From assembly GCA_900548735.1 (NCBI GenBank), contig URMC01000003.1, forward strand, positions 1 through 49,274: DNA of 49,274 nt, read 5' to 3'. The position numbers and the translations under genes are program-made. This DNA is from an uncultured Eubacteriales bacterium. GTDB lineage: Bacteria > Bacillota > Clostridia > Oscillospirales > CAG-272. Below are positions 16,209-24,520 of this stretch, one piece after another (positions within the stretch are counted from its first letter, which is position 1; each line of letters begins with the position of its first letter). The notes under the pieces are model-generated. The model had not been told where the DNA came from. It ran no database searches and saw nothing but the letters and a program-made list of their open reading frames with translations.

Positions 16209-17633
16209 TTATTTGAGGACAGATACCGCATCCGCAATGGTCTTTTCCAATGCTTCTCTGCCGTACTTGTCCACTTCGTCTTTGTTCTTTTCACCATGCG
16301 TCAGGCATCCGGCACCGCCGATGCACCCGCCGACACACGCCATACCCTCGATAAAGTTGGCGTCAAGCAGGTTCTTGCTCTTTTTCAGGAGCGCAATCCG
16401 GCAAGCCTCAATCCCGTCGCAGGCGCAGGGTTTCAGGGTGAAGTCGGTCAGCCCCTGTTCTTTCAGGCCCTCTGCCACCGCGTCGGAAAGACCGCCGCAG
16501 CGGGCAAAGATACGCCCGAAGTAAGAGGCGTTGTCAAGCACACCTTCCTCCAACGTGGTAATATCAATGTCCCGGCTGTCAAAGAGTGCCTGCAACTCCT
16601 CAAAGGTCATTGCCTCATCCACGTATTTGCGTACGTTTTCCTTGCGCACCTCCGCCTTTTTCGCGGTGCAGGGACCGATAAACACGACCTTGGCACCCGG
16701 CGTGGTTTCCTTGATGTACTTGGCGATAGTCGCCATCGGGGAGAGATTATGAGAAACAAAGGGCTTCAGATTCGGGAAGTTTTTGTCGATAAAATCCACA
16801 AACGCCGGGCAACAGGAGCTGGTTAAGAATCCTTTTTCCGCAAGTTCCTTGGACTCTGCCTGTGCCACCATATCGGCACCCAGCGCCGCCTCGACCACCG
16901 TATGGAAACCAAGCTCTTTGAGCCCGGTGATTACCTGCCCCAGTTTTGCATAGGTAAACTGGCTGGAAATGGAGGGCGCCACCACTGCGTACATTTTGTA
17001 CTTGGTGTTGTTCTCGCTTTTCTTGATCAGGTCAATCACATTGAGGATGTAGGATTTATCGGTGATCGCGCCAAACGGGCACTGATATACGCACGCGCCG
17101 CAGGCAATGCACTTGGAGTCATCAATCGTCGCCGCCTTTTCCTCATTCATGGAAATGGCTTTGACCTTGCAGGCGTTCTGGCAGGGGCGCTTACGCCCGA
17201 CAATCGCCGTAAAGGGGCAGACCTTTGCACAGGCGCCGCACTCTTTGCACTTGCTCTTGTCGATATGCGCCACGTGCTCCTCATCAAAACTGATGGCGCC
17301 GAAACGGCAGGCGTCCTCGCAGCGGTGCGCCAGGCACCCGCGGCAGGCGTTGGTCCCTTCATACCCGCCGCCCGGGCACTCATCGCACGCGATGTCGATG
17401 ACCTCGATCACGTTCGGATTTTTGGGGTCGCCGCCCATGGCGATTTTCACCCGCTCGGTCAGAATTGCCCGCTCCTTATATACACAGCACCGCATGGTCG
17501 GCACCTTGCCCGGCACGATGGTTTTCGGAATGTCGATAGCAGTTTCGGGGAGTCTGCCTGCCCACGCTTCTCTTGCAACTTCCCGCAGCACCTTATACTT
17601 CAGGTGCTGTACTTTGGTATCAAATTTTTTCAT
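16209..17633 (-). CDS. [FeFe]-hydrogenase, group B type
   Basis: This is an H-cluster enzyme expected to evolve or oxidise H2 with ferredoxin as partner. The 474-residue protein has an N-terminal Cys-rich region (CDECPGG 83-89, CRGCLAHRCEDAC 97-109), two [4Fe-4S] motifs CKECGACAKVC (129-139) and CIACGACVYQC (175-185), then the H-cluster domain: L1 TSSCCPAF (271-278), L2 GPCTAKK (320-326) and L3 MACVGGCIGG (431-440). L1 has the extra Ser and L3 ends IGGAGCLTHG, as in group B enzymes. The proton-transfer Cys and four H-cluster Cys are present. The ATG at 17633 has GAGGAG upstream; an earlier start at 17690 would enter the phosphatase gene. It is the last gene before a strong terminator. Catalytic direction and bias cannot be read from sequence. 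Confidence 0.9.
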   Translation of the reverse strand: MKKFDTKVQHLKYKVLREVAREAWAGRLPETAIDIPKTIVPGKVPTMRCCVYKERAILTERVKIAMGGDPKNPNVIEVIDIACDECPGGGYEGTNACRGCLAHRCEDACRFGAISFDEEHVAHIDKSKCKECGACAKVCPFTAIVGRKRPCQNACKVKAISMNEEKAATIDDSKCIACGACVYQCPFGAITDKSYILNVIDLIKKSENNTKYKMYAVVAPSISSQFTYAKLGQVITGLKELGFHTVVEAALGADMVAQAESKELAEKGFLTSSCCPAFVDFIDKNFPNLKPFVSHNLSPMATIAKYIKETTPGAKVVFIGPCTAKKAEVRKENVRKYVDEAMTFEELQALFDSRDIDITTLEEGVLDNASYFGRIFARCGGLSDAVAEGLKEQGLTDFTLKPCACDGIEACRIALLKKSKNLLDANFIEGMACVGGCIGGAGCLTHGEKNKDEVDKYGREALEKTIADAVSVLK

Positions 17634-17644
17634 CTGTTTGCTCC

Positions 17645-18817
17645 TCAGAAATAACTGACCTTGATTCTCTTTCCCATTTTTTTCAGGCACTCGGAAAGCT
17701 CCGCCACCAGGTTCATCTTGATGTTGAAGTTGATGGGCAGATCCGGGTTCTGATGTGCGGGGTTGACCGCACGACCCACATAAAAGTTAATATCCGTGGC
17801 TTCCTCAAACAAAAGCCTGCTGATCAGTGAAGCGCCGTCGTGCTTGAAGCTCCACTGCTCATAAGACGCGTTGTCCTTTAAATAATCCTTTGCGTATTCC
17901 AACACCTTATTGATGGTGATGACCCCCTCGGTCACCAGATCCACCCCTTCAATCTCGGCAATCGGGGGGACGTCACTGCGCTCAAAATTCAGGCTTGCTT
18001 TCAGCGGCTTGCCGAGATATTTTGCCGCAATAGAGGAGGTGGTGCCGCCGCAGACGATGTGCTTACCTTCTTTGGAGAAGAACAGCGACATCATACGGTT
18101 GCAGTCATCCCTGTTGGAGGGGGGACCGAACAGCAGGTTCATCGGAACGCGTTTGCGGATACGGATCACACAGGAAGTGGCGTCATCGCCGGGTTTCCCC
18201 CCATAGAGTTTATTGCACTCGTCCACCAGCATGGTGGAAAGGGTTTTTGCGGTATAACCGCCCGCCGCCAGCGCCTCCATAAAGGAGATGATATCCTCAC
18301 GCTTCCAACCGAAATTATAGGTGCGACCCAACCCCGCATGCGGGCACCCGTCGCTCATCAGCACAAACAAATCGCCCTCTTTGAGACGAATCTCGGACTT
18401 GTATATTTTTTTGCCGCCGATATTCATTTCGGTTTTGGGATAATCGTAATTTGTGCCGTCCCGCAGGAGAATGACCTGCGGGTTGTCATACTGAATGACC
18501 TCCGCGTCGGTATTGTTCACCAGATGCACGATGGTAAAGGTGGAATACGCCACGCCGCGCACCGAGCAGATCGGCAGAGTCGCCGCGATGGTTGCCACGC
18601 AGTCCTCCAGCGTCAGCCCCTCCGCCATCATCGTGGAAATGATTTTGGAGGTCAGGGTGGAAAGAATGCTTGCTTTTACCCCGCTGCCAAGTCCATCTGC
18701 CAGTACGACCACCGTGGAATTTTCATTTTGCTCTACCACATCCACGTGGTCTCCGCAAAGTTGTTCTCCTTCGTGGTTGATGCTTTTATAGCCGATGTCT
18801 GCGCACAAATCATTCAT
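17645..18817 (-). CDS. SpoIIE/PP2C-type serine/threonine phosphatase with C-terminal extension
   Basis: This 390-residue protein begins with a PP2C-like catalytic domain (about 1-225): VLADGLGSGV with a metal Asp near 41, FVLMSDGCPHAG with Asp near 156, and the final PGDDATSCVIRI (209-220). Such domains remove phosphate from Ser/Thr of regulatory proteins. The rest (about 226-390) is a domain I do not recognise, containing HIVCGGTTSSIAAKYLG and ERSDVPPIAEIEGVDLVTEGVIT. It overlaps the hydrogenase-PAS gene by 8 bases and ends 11 bases before the group B hydrogenase gene. PP2C-like phosphatases are known neighbours of group C sensory hydrogenases; I infer it carries the output of that sensor. 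Its target is unknown. Confidence 0.85.
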   Translation of the reverse strand: MNDLCADIGYKSINHEGEQLCGDHVDVVEQNENSTVVVLADGLGSGVKASILSTLTSKIISTMMAEGLTLEDCVATIAATLPICSVRGVAYSTFTIVHLVNNTDAEVIQYDNPQVILLRDGTNYDYPKTEMNIGGKKIYKSEIRLKEGDLFVLMSDGCPHAGLGRTYNFGWKREDIISFMEALAAGGYTAKTLSTMLVDECNKLYGGKPGDDATSCVIRIRKRVPMNLLFGPPSNRDDCNRMMSLFFSKEGKHIVCGGTTSSIAAKYLGKPLKASLNFERSDVPPIAEIEGVDLVTEGVITINKVLEYAKDYLKDNASYEQWSFKHDGASLISRLLFEEATDINFYVGRAVNPAHQNPDLPINFNIKMNLVAELSECLKKMGKRIKVSYF

Positions 18818-20483
18818 CGGTAATCGACTCCTTCAGTTTGGTCAGGGCGATTTTGGTTTCCGCCGCGGTTTCGCCAAGCAGAGAGGCAATTTCCTGCACA
18901 ATACGCATCTGTTTATCCACCACTTTGTCCGCAATTTCTACGGTCTGGCGGCTGATGTCCTCTTTGCGGGCGCGCTCGTTCTGCTCATCGGTGACGTCGC
19001 GCATAATGCCGATCAGCAGGTGGAACTCCTTATCATAAATAACAGTCTGCTCCACATACTTGTCATACTCGGCAAGATATACGCGCTGGTTTTTCACACT
19101 GTGCTTGGAGTCAAGTACGGTGAGAAAGATTTTGGGGTCCAGAATCCGCACCACCTGATCGCCGAGCACATCGGCGGCGGAACGGATATTCATAATCTTA
19201 CGCGCAGCAAGGTTGATCTGCTGTACTTCCAGTTTTTCGTTCAGCACAATCAGCCCGTTGGGGGTGTTATTGAAAATGCTGTCGGAAAAACTCTCCGCCT
19301 TTTCTTTCAGATAAGGCAGGCACATTGAGACTTCCGCCTTGCCCTGATAAATGGCAATCGCTTTGGCGCGACAGGAGTCATACCCGCAGGAGCCGCAGTT
19401 GAGCTCATCCTCCGGTTTGGTTTTTCCCATTTGCAGCAGAATCTCGCGAATCTCCTCCTCGGAGGGCTGCAACCCGGTACGCGCAATCGGTGCAAAACTC
19501 TTTTTCACCGTTTCGGTGTCGGGCTGGTCTACGAGAAAGTCTTTTTTCCCTGCTACTTCTGCCACCGAAAGATAATCGTGCACCGGTGAGCGATGGTATT
19601 TTTCCATCACAGGCCCGCCGACGCAACTGCCCGCGCACGCGGACATTTCGATAAAGCAACGGTGAATCTTTCCGCCGGCAATATCCCGGAGAGCCGCAAT
19701 ACAGTTCTCCGTGCCGTCAATGGCAAGATAAGTATATCCCGGCGCGTCCTTTGCCATGGTTTTGAGAATCCCGCCCGTGGTCGGGAAAAAGCGCGCGCGG
19801 CTCTCCTCGGAGTAATCTTTTTCCGCCTCCGGGGTTACGCCCGCTTCTTTCATCCACTCGGTCAGTTCCTCAAAGGTCAGCACCGCGTCCACGATCCCGT
19901 AGGTCTCCGCCTCGTCCTTTTTGGCAACGCAAGGTCCGACAAATACCGTTTTGGCGTCCGGATGACGGCGCTTGATGTCGGCGCAGTGCGCCTGCATCGG
20001 CGACATCACGTCGGCAAGATACGGCAACTCCTCCGGAAAGTACTTCTGAATGAGCAAATTGACCGAATGACAGCAGGAGGAAATGAGAATATCCCGATCT
20101 TCCTCTGCGAGAATCCGCTCGTATTCCCGCTTGACGATGGTAGCGCCCACGGCAGTCTCCTCCGCCCCGGCAAAACCGAGTTTGCAGAGCGCCTTTTCCA
20201 TCGCGCCGATGCCAACGCCCTCGTAATTTGCCACAAAGGAAGGCGCAAGGCTGACATAGACCGGCGCGCCGGACTGGATGAGAACCTTGACCTTTTCCCT
20301 CTCGCTGGCAATCTCTTTGGCGTTCTGCGGGCAAATGACGAAACACTGCCCGCAAAGAATACACTCGTTGCTGATAATATGCGCCTGATTGCCCGAAAAA
20401 CGGATGGATTTGACCGGGCAGTGGCGAATACATTTATAACAGTTTTTGCAGTTGGATTTTTTCAGGGTCAGATATTTTGCCAT
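18810..20483 (-). CDS. Group C [FeFe]-hydrogenase with PAS domain, putative H2/redox sensor (HydS type)
   Basis: This 557-residue protein combines an N-terminal 2[4Fe-4S] ferredoxin domain (CKNCYKCIRHC 12-22, CILCGQCFVIC 41-51), an H-cluster domain with L1 SSCCHS (135-140), L2 GPCVAKK (183-189) and L3 SACAGSCVGG (281-290), a further [4Fe-4S] motif CGSCGYDSC (363-371) with a fourth Cys near 388, and a PAS domain (about 400-510) followed by a helical tail. In L1 the usual Pro after CC is His. This layout matches group C hydrogenases, which are thought to sense H2 or redox state rather than act in bulk catalysis. It overlaps the small ferredoxin stop as TGATG and the phosphatase start by 8 bases, so the three are translationally coupled. 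No histidine-kinase or guanylate-cyclase output is fused, so output probably passes to the phosphatase. Confidence 0.88.
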   Translation of the reverse strand: MAKYLTLKKSNCKNCYKCIRHCPVKSIRFSGNQAHIISNECILCGQCFVICPQNAKEIASEREKVKVLIQSGAPVYVSLAPSFVANYEGVGIGAMEKALCKLGFAGAEETAVGATIVKREYERILAEEDRDILISSCCHSVNLLIQKYFPEELPYLADVMSPMQAHCADIKRRHPDAKTVFVGPCVAKKDEAETYGIVDAVLTFEELTEWMKEAGVTPEAEKDYSEESRARFFPTTGGILKTMAKDAPGYTYLAIDGTENCIAALRDIAGGKIHRCFIEMSACAGSCVGGPVMEKYHRSPVHDYLSVAEVAGKKDFLVDQPDTETVKKSFAPIARTGLQPSEEEIREILLQMGKTKPEDELNCGSCGYDSCRAKAIAIYQGKAEVSMCLPYLKEKAESFSDSIFNNTPNGLIVLNEKLEVQQINLAARKIMNIRSAADVLGDQVVRILDPKIFLTVLDSKHSVKNQRVYLAEYDKYVEQTVIYDKEFHLLIGIMRDVTDEQNERARKEDISRQTVEIADKVVDKQMRIVQEIASLLGETAAETKIALTKLKESITDE

Positions 20484-20749
20484 CAGGCACCTCTTTCCGC
20501 CAGCGCGGGCTTTTTGATCCGCTCCTCAAAAAAATCACGGAAATTTTCTTTGGTGATGCCGGTATAGATTTCATCGTTTACCGAGACGGTCACGCCGATG
20601 CGGTTGCACTTTCCGGTGCAAAAGCTGCCGGAAAGCACCACATCGTCTTCCAGATGGTTTTCGGCGACTGCCGCCTCGATCATCGAAACGATCTCCGGCG
20701 CGCCTTTGAGATGGCACGAACTGCCGACACAAATTTCAACGAATACCAT
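20483..20749 (-). CDS. Thioredoxin-like [2Fe-2S] ferredoxin (NuoE/HoxE-like), copy 1
   Basis: This 88-residue single-domain protein has CVGSSC near the N-terminus and SFCTGKC later, the four-Cys pattern of the thioredoxin-fold [2Fe-2S] ferredoxins seen in NuoE and in trimeric hydrogenase gamma subunits. Here the domain stands alone, so it is likely a soluble electron carrier or a small subunit for the hydrogenase-like protein that follows. Its stop overlaps that gene's start (TGATG), and it begins 2 bases after a second protein of the same family, making a tandem pair. Confidence 0.87.
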   Translation of the reverse strand: MVFVEICVGSSCHLKGAPEIVSMIEAAVAENHLEDDVVLSGSFCTGKCNRIGVTVSVNDEIYTGITKENFRDFFEERIKKPALAERGA

Positions 20750-20751
20750 GC

Positions 20752-20991
20752 TTACACCTTTGCGAGAATCTCTTTCTCAAAGAAGTCCTTCACGGTTTCG
20801 GGCGAGACGGAGTAAAAGTTGTCGTCCACCGTCACACATACACCCTCCTGACATTTGCCCATGCAGAAGGTGCCGCCAAGCTCCACCTTCTCTTTCAGGG
20901 CATTTTTGGAAATCAGATACTGTAACTCCTCTACCACGCGGCGGGAGCCTTTGATATGGCAGGAACTGCCGATACAAACCGTTACTTTCAT
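20752..20991 (-). CDS. Thioredoxin-like [2Fe-2S] ferredoxin (NuoE/HoxE-like), copy 2
   Basis: This 79-residue paralog of the preceding protein has CIGSSC at residues 5-10 and TFCMGKC further on; both share the order CxGSSCHxKG ... FCxGKC ... VTV. The cluster would be [2Fe-2S] and the role electron transfer. A GAAAGGA ribosome site precedes the ATG. The 50-base gap to the upstream kinase gene holds no convincing terminator or promoter, so it is probably on the same transcript. The two copies differ enough (GVCVTVDDNFYS versus GVTVSVNDEIYT) to suggest an old duplication with possibly distinct partners. Confidence 0.87.
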   Translation of the reverse strand: MKVTVCIGSSCHIKGSRRVVEELQYLISKNALKEKVELGGTFCMGKCQEGVCVTVDDNFYSVSPETVKDFFEKEILAKV

Positions 20992-21041
20992 ACTATTTTC
21001 CTTTCAAGTGTGTATTTGAAATCGAAAGAAGAAGCGAAAGA

Positions 21042-21791
21042 CTATTCGTAGTCCACCACGTTGACCCACGAGAGCAGGAACTGGCGTTCCTTTTCGTTGC
21101 CCTTGACCGACTGGGAGGCAGCAACAATAGGCATCCATTTTTCCACATAGTGTTTCTCGGTCCCGCTCTTTTTGCAGAACAGATCGAGGTACTCTTTAGC
21201 GCCGTCAAAATCGCCGTTCAGCCAGAAGAGCAGATACGTGCGCGCCACGTCCGCAGAGGCGTTGCCCTGCGTGACGTGCGCCCAGTCGAGGATATAGGGG
21301 GTACCGTCCTCGGCGATGACGATATTGGAGGGGTTGAAATCCCCATGGCAGACTTTGTTGTGCTTCGGCATTCCTTCAAGGCGCGTGTGGAGATCGTATC
21401 TCGTGGTCGCTTCCAGGTCCGCCGCGCTGATTTTGCGGTTCATTTTATCCTTGAGTTTGGTCAGAAGCGGGCAGGTCTTGGCGTGTACCTGCATTTGCAG
21501 ATCTACCAGCAGTTCCAGATACTCGCTCTTTTTCTCCGGGTGCTCCGCCATCAGTTGTGCGAGCGTTTTTCCTTTGATATACTCCGACACGATCGCCCAC
21601 TTCCCGTCGATGGTCAGTACCTCTTTGATTTTCGGAATGTGGAGCCCGGTCTCCTCAATGCGCGCCTGATTCAGCGCCTCGTTGAGAACGTCCGCTTTGG
21701 AATAATCCTTGTCAAAAACCTTGATACAATCTTCGCCATCGCGATACACGGTCTTGCTGTTCCGCACGGCAATCACTCTGTCCAGTTTCAT
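21042..21791 (-). CDS. Phosphotransferase/kinase of the APH fold, substrate unknown
   Basis: This 249-residue protein keeps the core of the aminoglycoside phosphotransferase/choline-kinase fold: catalytic loop CHGDFNPSNIVI (His149, Asp151, Asn156), metal-binding ILDWAH (Asp169) and a hinge-like VSEYIKGKTL near 68-77. The N-lobe is reduced, with an invariant-Lys candidate in CIKVFDK. It is shorter than typical antibiotic kinases. It lies between adhE (20 bases upstream) and the two small ferredoxins, in an operon of redox proteins, so an antibiotic-resistance role is unlikely. Since a PP2C-like phosphatase is encoded three genes downstream, a protein-phosphorylation role is a reasonable inference, but small-molecule kinases share the same motifs. 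Confidence 0.78.
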   Translation of the reverse strand: MKLDRVIAVRNSKTVYRDGEDCIKVFDKDYSKADVLNEALNQARIEETGLHIPKIKEVLTIDGKWAIVSEYIKGKTLAQLMAEHPEKKSEYLELLVDLQMQVHAKTCPLLTKLKDKMNRKISAADLEATTRYDLHTRLEGMPKHNKVCHGDFNPSNIVIAEDGTPYILDWAHVTQGNASADVARTYLLFWLNGDFDGAKEYLDLFCKKSGTEKHYVEKWMPIVAASQSVKGNEKERQFLLSWVNVVDYE

Positions 21792-21811
21792 CGTGTTCTC
21801 CCTCCCCTTTC

Positions 21812-24517
21812 TTACGCTTTTTTGGATTTACGGTACACGCGTTTGAAGTCGCCTTCCTCAACCACGGGTTTGATCTGCGTCTCGTCCGGGGTCTGCATTT
21901 CATGGAAGGTTTCTTTGCCGTAGTACGCATTCAGATACATCTGTTTGATCTCGCTCATCAGCGGGTAGCGGGGGTTGGCGCCGGTGCACTGGTCGTCAAA
22001 CGCCTGCTCGGTCATATCGTCCAGCCGGGCAAGGAAGTCCGCCTCGTCGATGCCGTAATCCCGGATGGTGGACTTGATACCGACGCGCGCCTTGAGCGCA
22101 TTGACCGCCGCAATCAGGCTCTCCAGCTTTTCCTCGTCTGTGGTGCCGGCAAGCCCCAGCGAATCGGCGACCTCCGCATAGCGGGACAGGGTCTTGGGGT
22201 GATCATACTGCGGGAAAGTACCCATCTTTGCGGGAACCTCCGCTGCGTTGAAGCGCAACACTTCGTCAATCATCAGCGCATTGGCAACGCCGTGCGGCAA
22301 ATGATGGAAAGCGCCCAGTTTGTGCGCCATGGAGTGGCACACACCAAGGAATGCGTTTGCAAACGCCATGCCCGCCATGGTCGCCGCGTTTGCCATCTTT
22401 TCGCGCGCCTCCACGTCGGTCTGACCGTTGTCATAAGCGCGGGGCAGATATTCGAAAATCATTTTCAGGGCGCGGAGCGCAAGCCCGTCGGTAAAGTCGG
22501 TTGCCAACATGGCGGCGTAAGCCTCCAGCGCGTGGGTCACGGCGTCGATACCGGAGGCAGCGGTCAGCCCGCGGGGGGCGGACATATGGAAGTCTGCGTC
22601 GATAATCGCCATCTTCGGCAACAATTCGTAATCCGCCAGCGGATATTTCACGCCGGTCTGCTCATCGGTAATCACGGCGAAAGGCGTCACTTCGGAGCCG
22701 GTGCCCGCAGAGGTCGGAATGGCGACAAAATAAGCCTTTTCGCCCATCTTCGGGAAGGTGTAAACTCTCTTGCGGATGTCCATAAAGCGCATCGCCATAT
22801 CCATAAAGTCCACTTCCGGATGTTCGTACAGCACCCACATAATCTTGCCCGCGTCCATGGCGGACCCGCCGCCAAGAGCGATGATGCAGTCCGGCTCAAA
22901 CGCTTTCATCTGTGCCGCGCCCGCTTTGGCGCACGCCAGCGTCGGGTCGGGGGCTACGTCAAAGAACGTGGTATGCTGAATCCCCATGGCATCCAGTTTG
23001 TCGGTAATCGGCTTGGTGTAGCCGTTATGATACAGGAAGCTGTCTGTCACGATGAACGCCTTTTTCTTGTTCATCACGGTTTTCAGCTCGTCCAGAGCCA
23101 CCGGCAGGCAACCTTTTTTCAGATAGACCTTTTCAGGCGCGCGGAACCACAGCATATTCTCTCTCCTTATCGCAACGGTTTTGACATTGAGCAGGTGCTT
23201 GACGCCCACGTTCTCGGAAACGCTGTTGCCGCCCCAGGAGCCGCAACCAAGCGTAAGAGAGGGGGCAAGACGGAAGTTGTAAAGATCCCCGATACCGCCC
23301 TGAGAAGAGGGGGTGTTGACAAGGACGCGGCAGGTCTTCATCCGCTCCGCAAACTCAGCAAGTTTCGCTTTTTCGGTCATTTCGTTGAGGTAAATGGAGG
23401 AAGTATGACCGTATCCGCCGTCCGCAATCAGATGCTCGGCTTTGTCAAACGCTTCCTCGATGTTCTTCGCGCGGTACATCGCAAGCACGGGGGAGAGTTT
23501 TTCGTGTGCAAATTCTTCGGAAAGTTCCACGCTCTCCACTTCGCCGATCAGAATTTTCGTCCCCTCCGGCACCGTCACGCCTGCAAGCGCGGCGATGGTA
23601 TGCGCCTTCTGACCCACGATCTTCGCGTTCAGCGCGCCATTGATGATAATAGTCTTGCGCAGGTGCTCCGTCTCCTCGGGATTGAGGAAGTAGCAACCGC
23701 GGCGGGCAAACTCCTCTTTCACCGCGTCATACACGCCGTCCAGCACGATGACCGACTGCTCGGAGGCGCAAATCATCCCGTTATCAAAGGTTTTGGAATG
23801 AATGATGGAACTGACCGCCAGCACCACATCCGCCGTGTCGTCAATGATGGCGGGGGTATTGCCGGCGCCGACGCCAAGGGCAGGCTTGCCGGAGGAATAC
23901 GCCGCGCGCACCATGCCGGGGCCGCCGGTGGCAAGAATAATGTCAGCCTCTTTCATCAGGAGATTGGTCATTTCGAGAGAAGGCACGTCGATCCAGCCGA
24001 TAATATCCTCCGGCGCGCCGGCTTTCACCGCCGCATCCAGCACGACCTTTGCCGCCGCCACCGTGGAGCCTTTGGCGCGCGGGTGGGGGCTGATGATGAT
24101 GCCGTTTCTGGTTTTCAGCGCCAGCAAGGTTTTGAAGATTGCCGTGGAGGTGGGGTTGGTCGTCGGAATCACCGCGGCAACAAGCCCGATCGGTTCGGCA
24201 ATCTTCTGTATCCCGTAGGCGGTATCTTCTTCAATCACGCCGCAGGTTTTGGTGTTTTTATAAGCGTTGTAAATATACTCGGCGGCGTAGTGGTTTTTGA
24301 TCACTTTATCCTCTACCACGCCCATACCGGTCTCCGCTACCGCCTGCTTTGCCAGCGGAATACGCATGTTGTTTGCCGCAAGCGCCGCCGCGAGGAAGAT
24401 CGCGTCAACCTGCTCCTGTGTATAGGTCGCATATTTCCGCTGTGCCGCGCGCACGCGGGCAATGGTTTCTTCCAGCGTTTCCACGCTGTCCGTCAGTTTC
24501 ACGTTCTTTTTTTCCAT
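21812..24517 (-). CDS. adhE: Bifunctional acetaldehyde-CoA/alcohol dehydrogenase AdhE
   Basis: AdhE reduces acetyl-CoA to acetaldehyde and on to ethanol, using two NADH, and assembles into spirosomes in characterised species. The 901-residue protein has the aldehyde dehydrogenase half (about 1-445) with catalytic Cys250 in MICASEQS and GVGAGNTPA, and the iron-dependent alcohol dehydrogenase half (about 455-870) with GGGSAMDAGKIMW near 549-561, GIDAVTHALEAY with metal ligands Asp and His, and CHSMAHKLGAFHHLPHG. Length and domain order are normal. It begins 3 bases after the rex stop with a MEKKN start, and thus shares the rex promoter. Rex control by NADH/NAD+ ratio is well established for adhE in other Firmicutes and is likely here. 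Confidence 0.97.
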   Translation of the reverse strand: MEKKNVKLTDSVETLEETIARVRAAQRKYATYTQEQVDAIFLAAALAANNMRIPLAKQAVAETGMGVVEDKVIKNHYAAEYIYNAYKNTKTCGVIEEDTAYGIQKIAEPIGLVAAVIPTTNPTSTAIFKTLLALKTRNGIIISPHPRAKGSTVAAAKVVLDAAVKAGAPEDIIGWIDVPSLEMTNLLMKEADIILATGGPGMVRAAYSSGKPALGVGAGNTPAIIDDTADVVLAVSSIIHSKTFDNGMICASEQSVIVLDGVYDAVKEEFARRGCYFLNPEETEHLRKTIIINGALNAKIVGQKAHTIAALAGVTVPEGTKILIGEVESVELSEEFAHEKLSPVLAMYRAKNIEEAFDKAEHLIADGGYGHTSSIYLNEMTEKAKLAEFAERMKTCRVLVNTPSSQGGIGDLYNFRLAPSLTLGCGSWGGNSVSENVGVKHLLNVKTVAIRRENMLWFRAPEKVYLKKGCLPVALDELKTVMNKKKAFIVTDSFLYHNGYTKPITDKLDAMGIQHTTFFDVAPDPTLACAKAGAAQMKAFEPDCIIALGGGSAMDAGKIMWVLYEHPEVDFMDMAMRFMDIRKRVYTFPKMGEKAYFVAIPTSAGTGSEVTPFAVITDEQTGVKYPLADYELLPKMAIIDADFHMSAPRGLTAASGIDAVTHALEAYAAMLATDFTDGLALRALKMIFEYLPRAYDNGQTDVEAREKMANAATMAGMAFANAFLGVCHSMAHKLGAFHHLPHGVANALMIDEVLRFNAAEVPAKMGTFPQYDHPKTLSRYAEVADSLGLAGTTDEEKLESLIAAVNALKARVGIKSTIRDYGIDEADFLARLDDMTEQAFDDQCTGANPRYPLMSEIKQMYLNAYYGKETFHEMQTPDETQIKPVVEEGDFKRVYRKSKKA

Positions 24518-24520
24518 GAT

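Noticed and set aside
21042..21791. Antibiotic-resistance aminoglycoside phosphotransferase
   Set aside because: Only the shared kinase fold is seen; the position inside a redox operon and the reduced N-lobe argue against a drug substrate.
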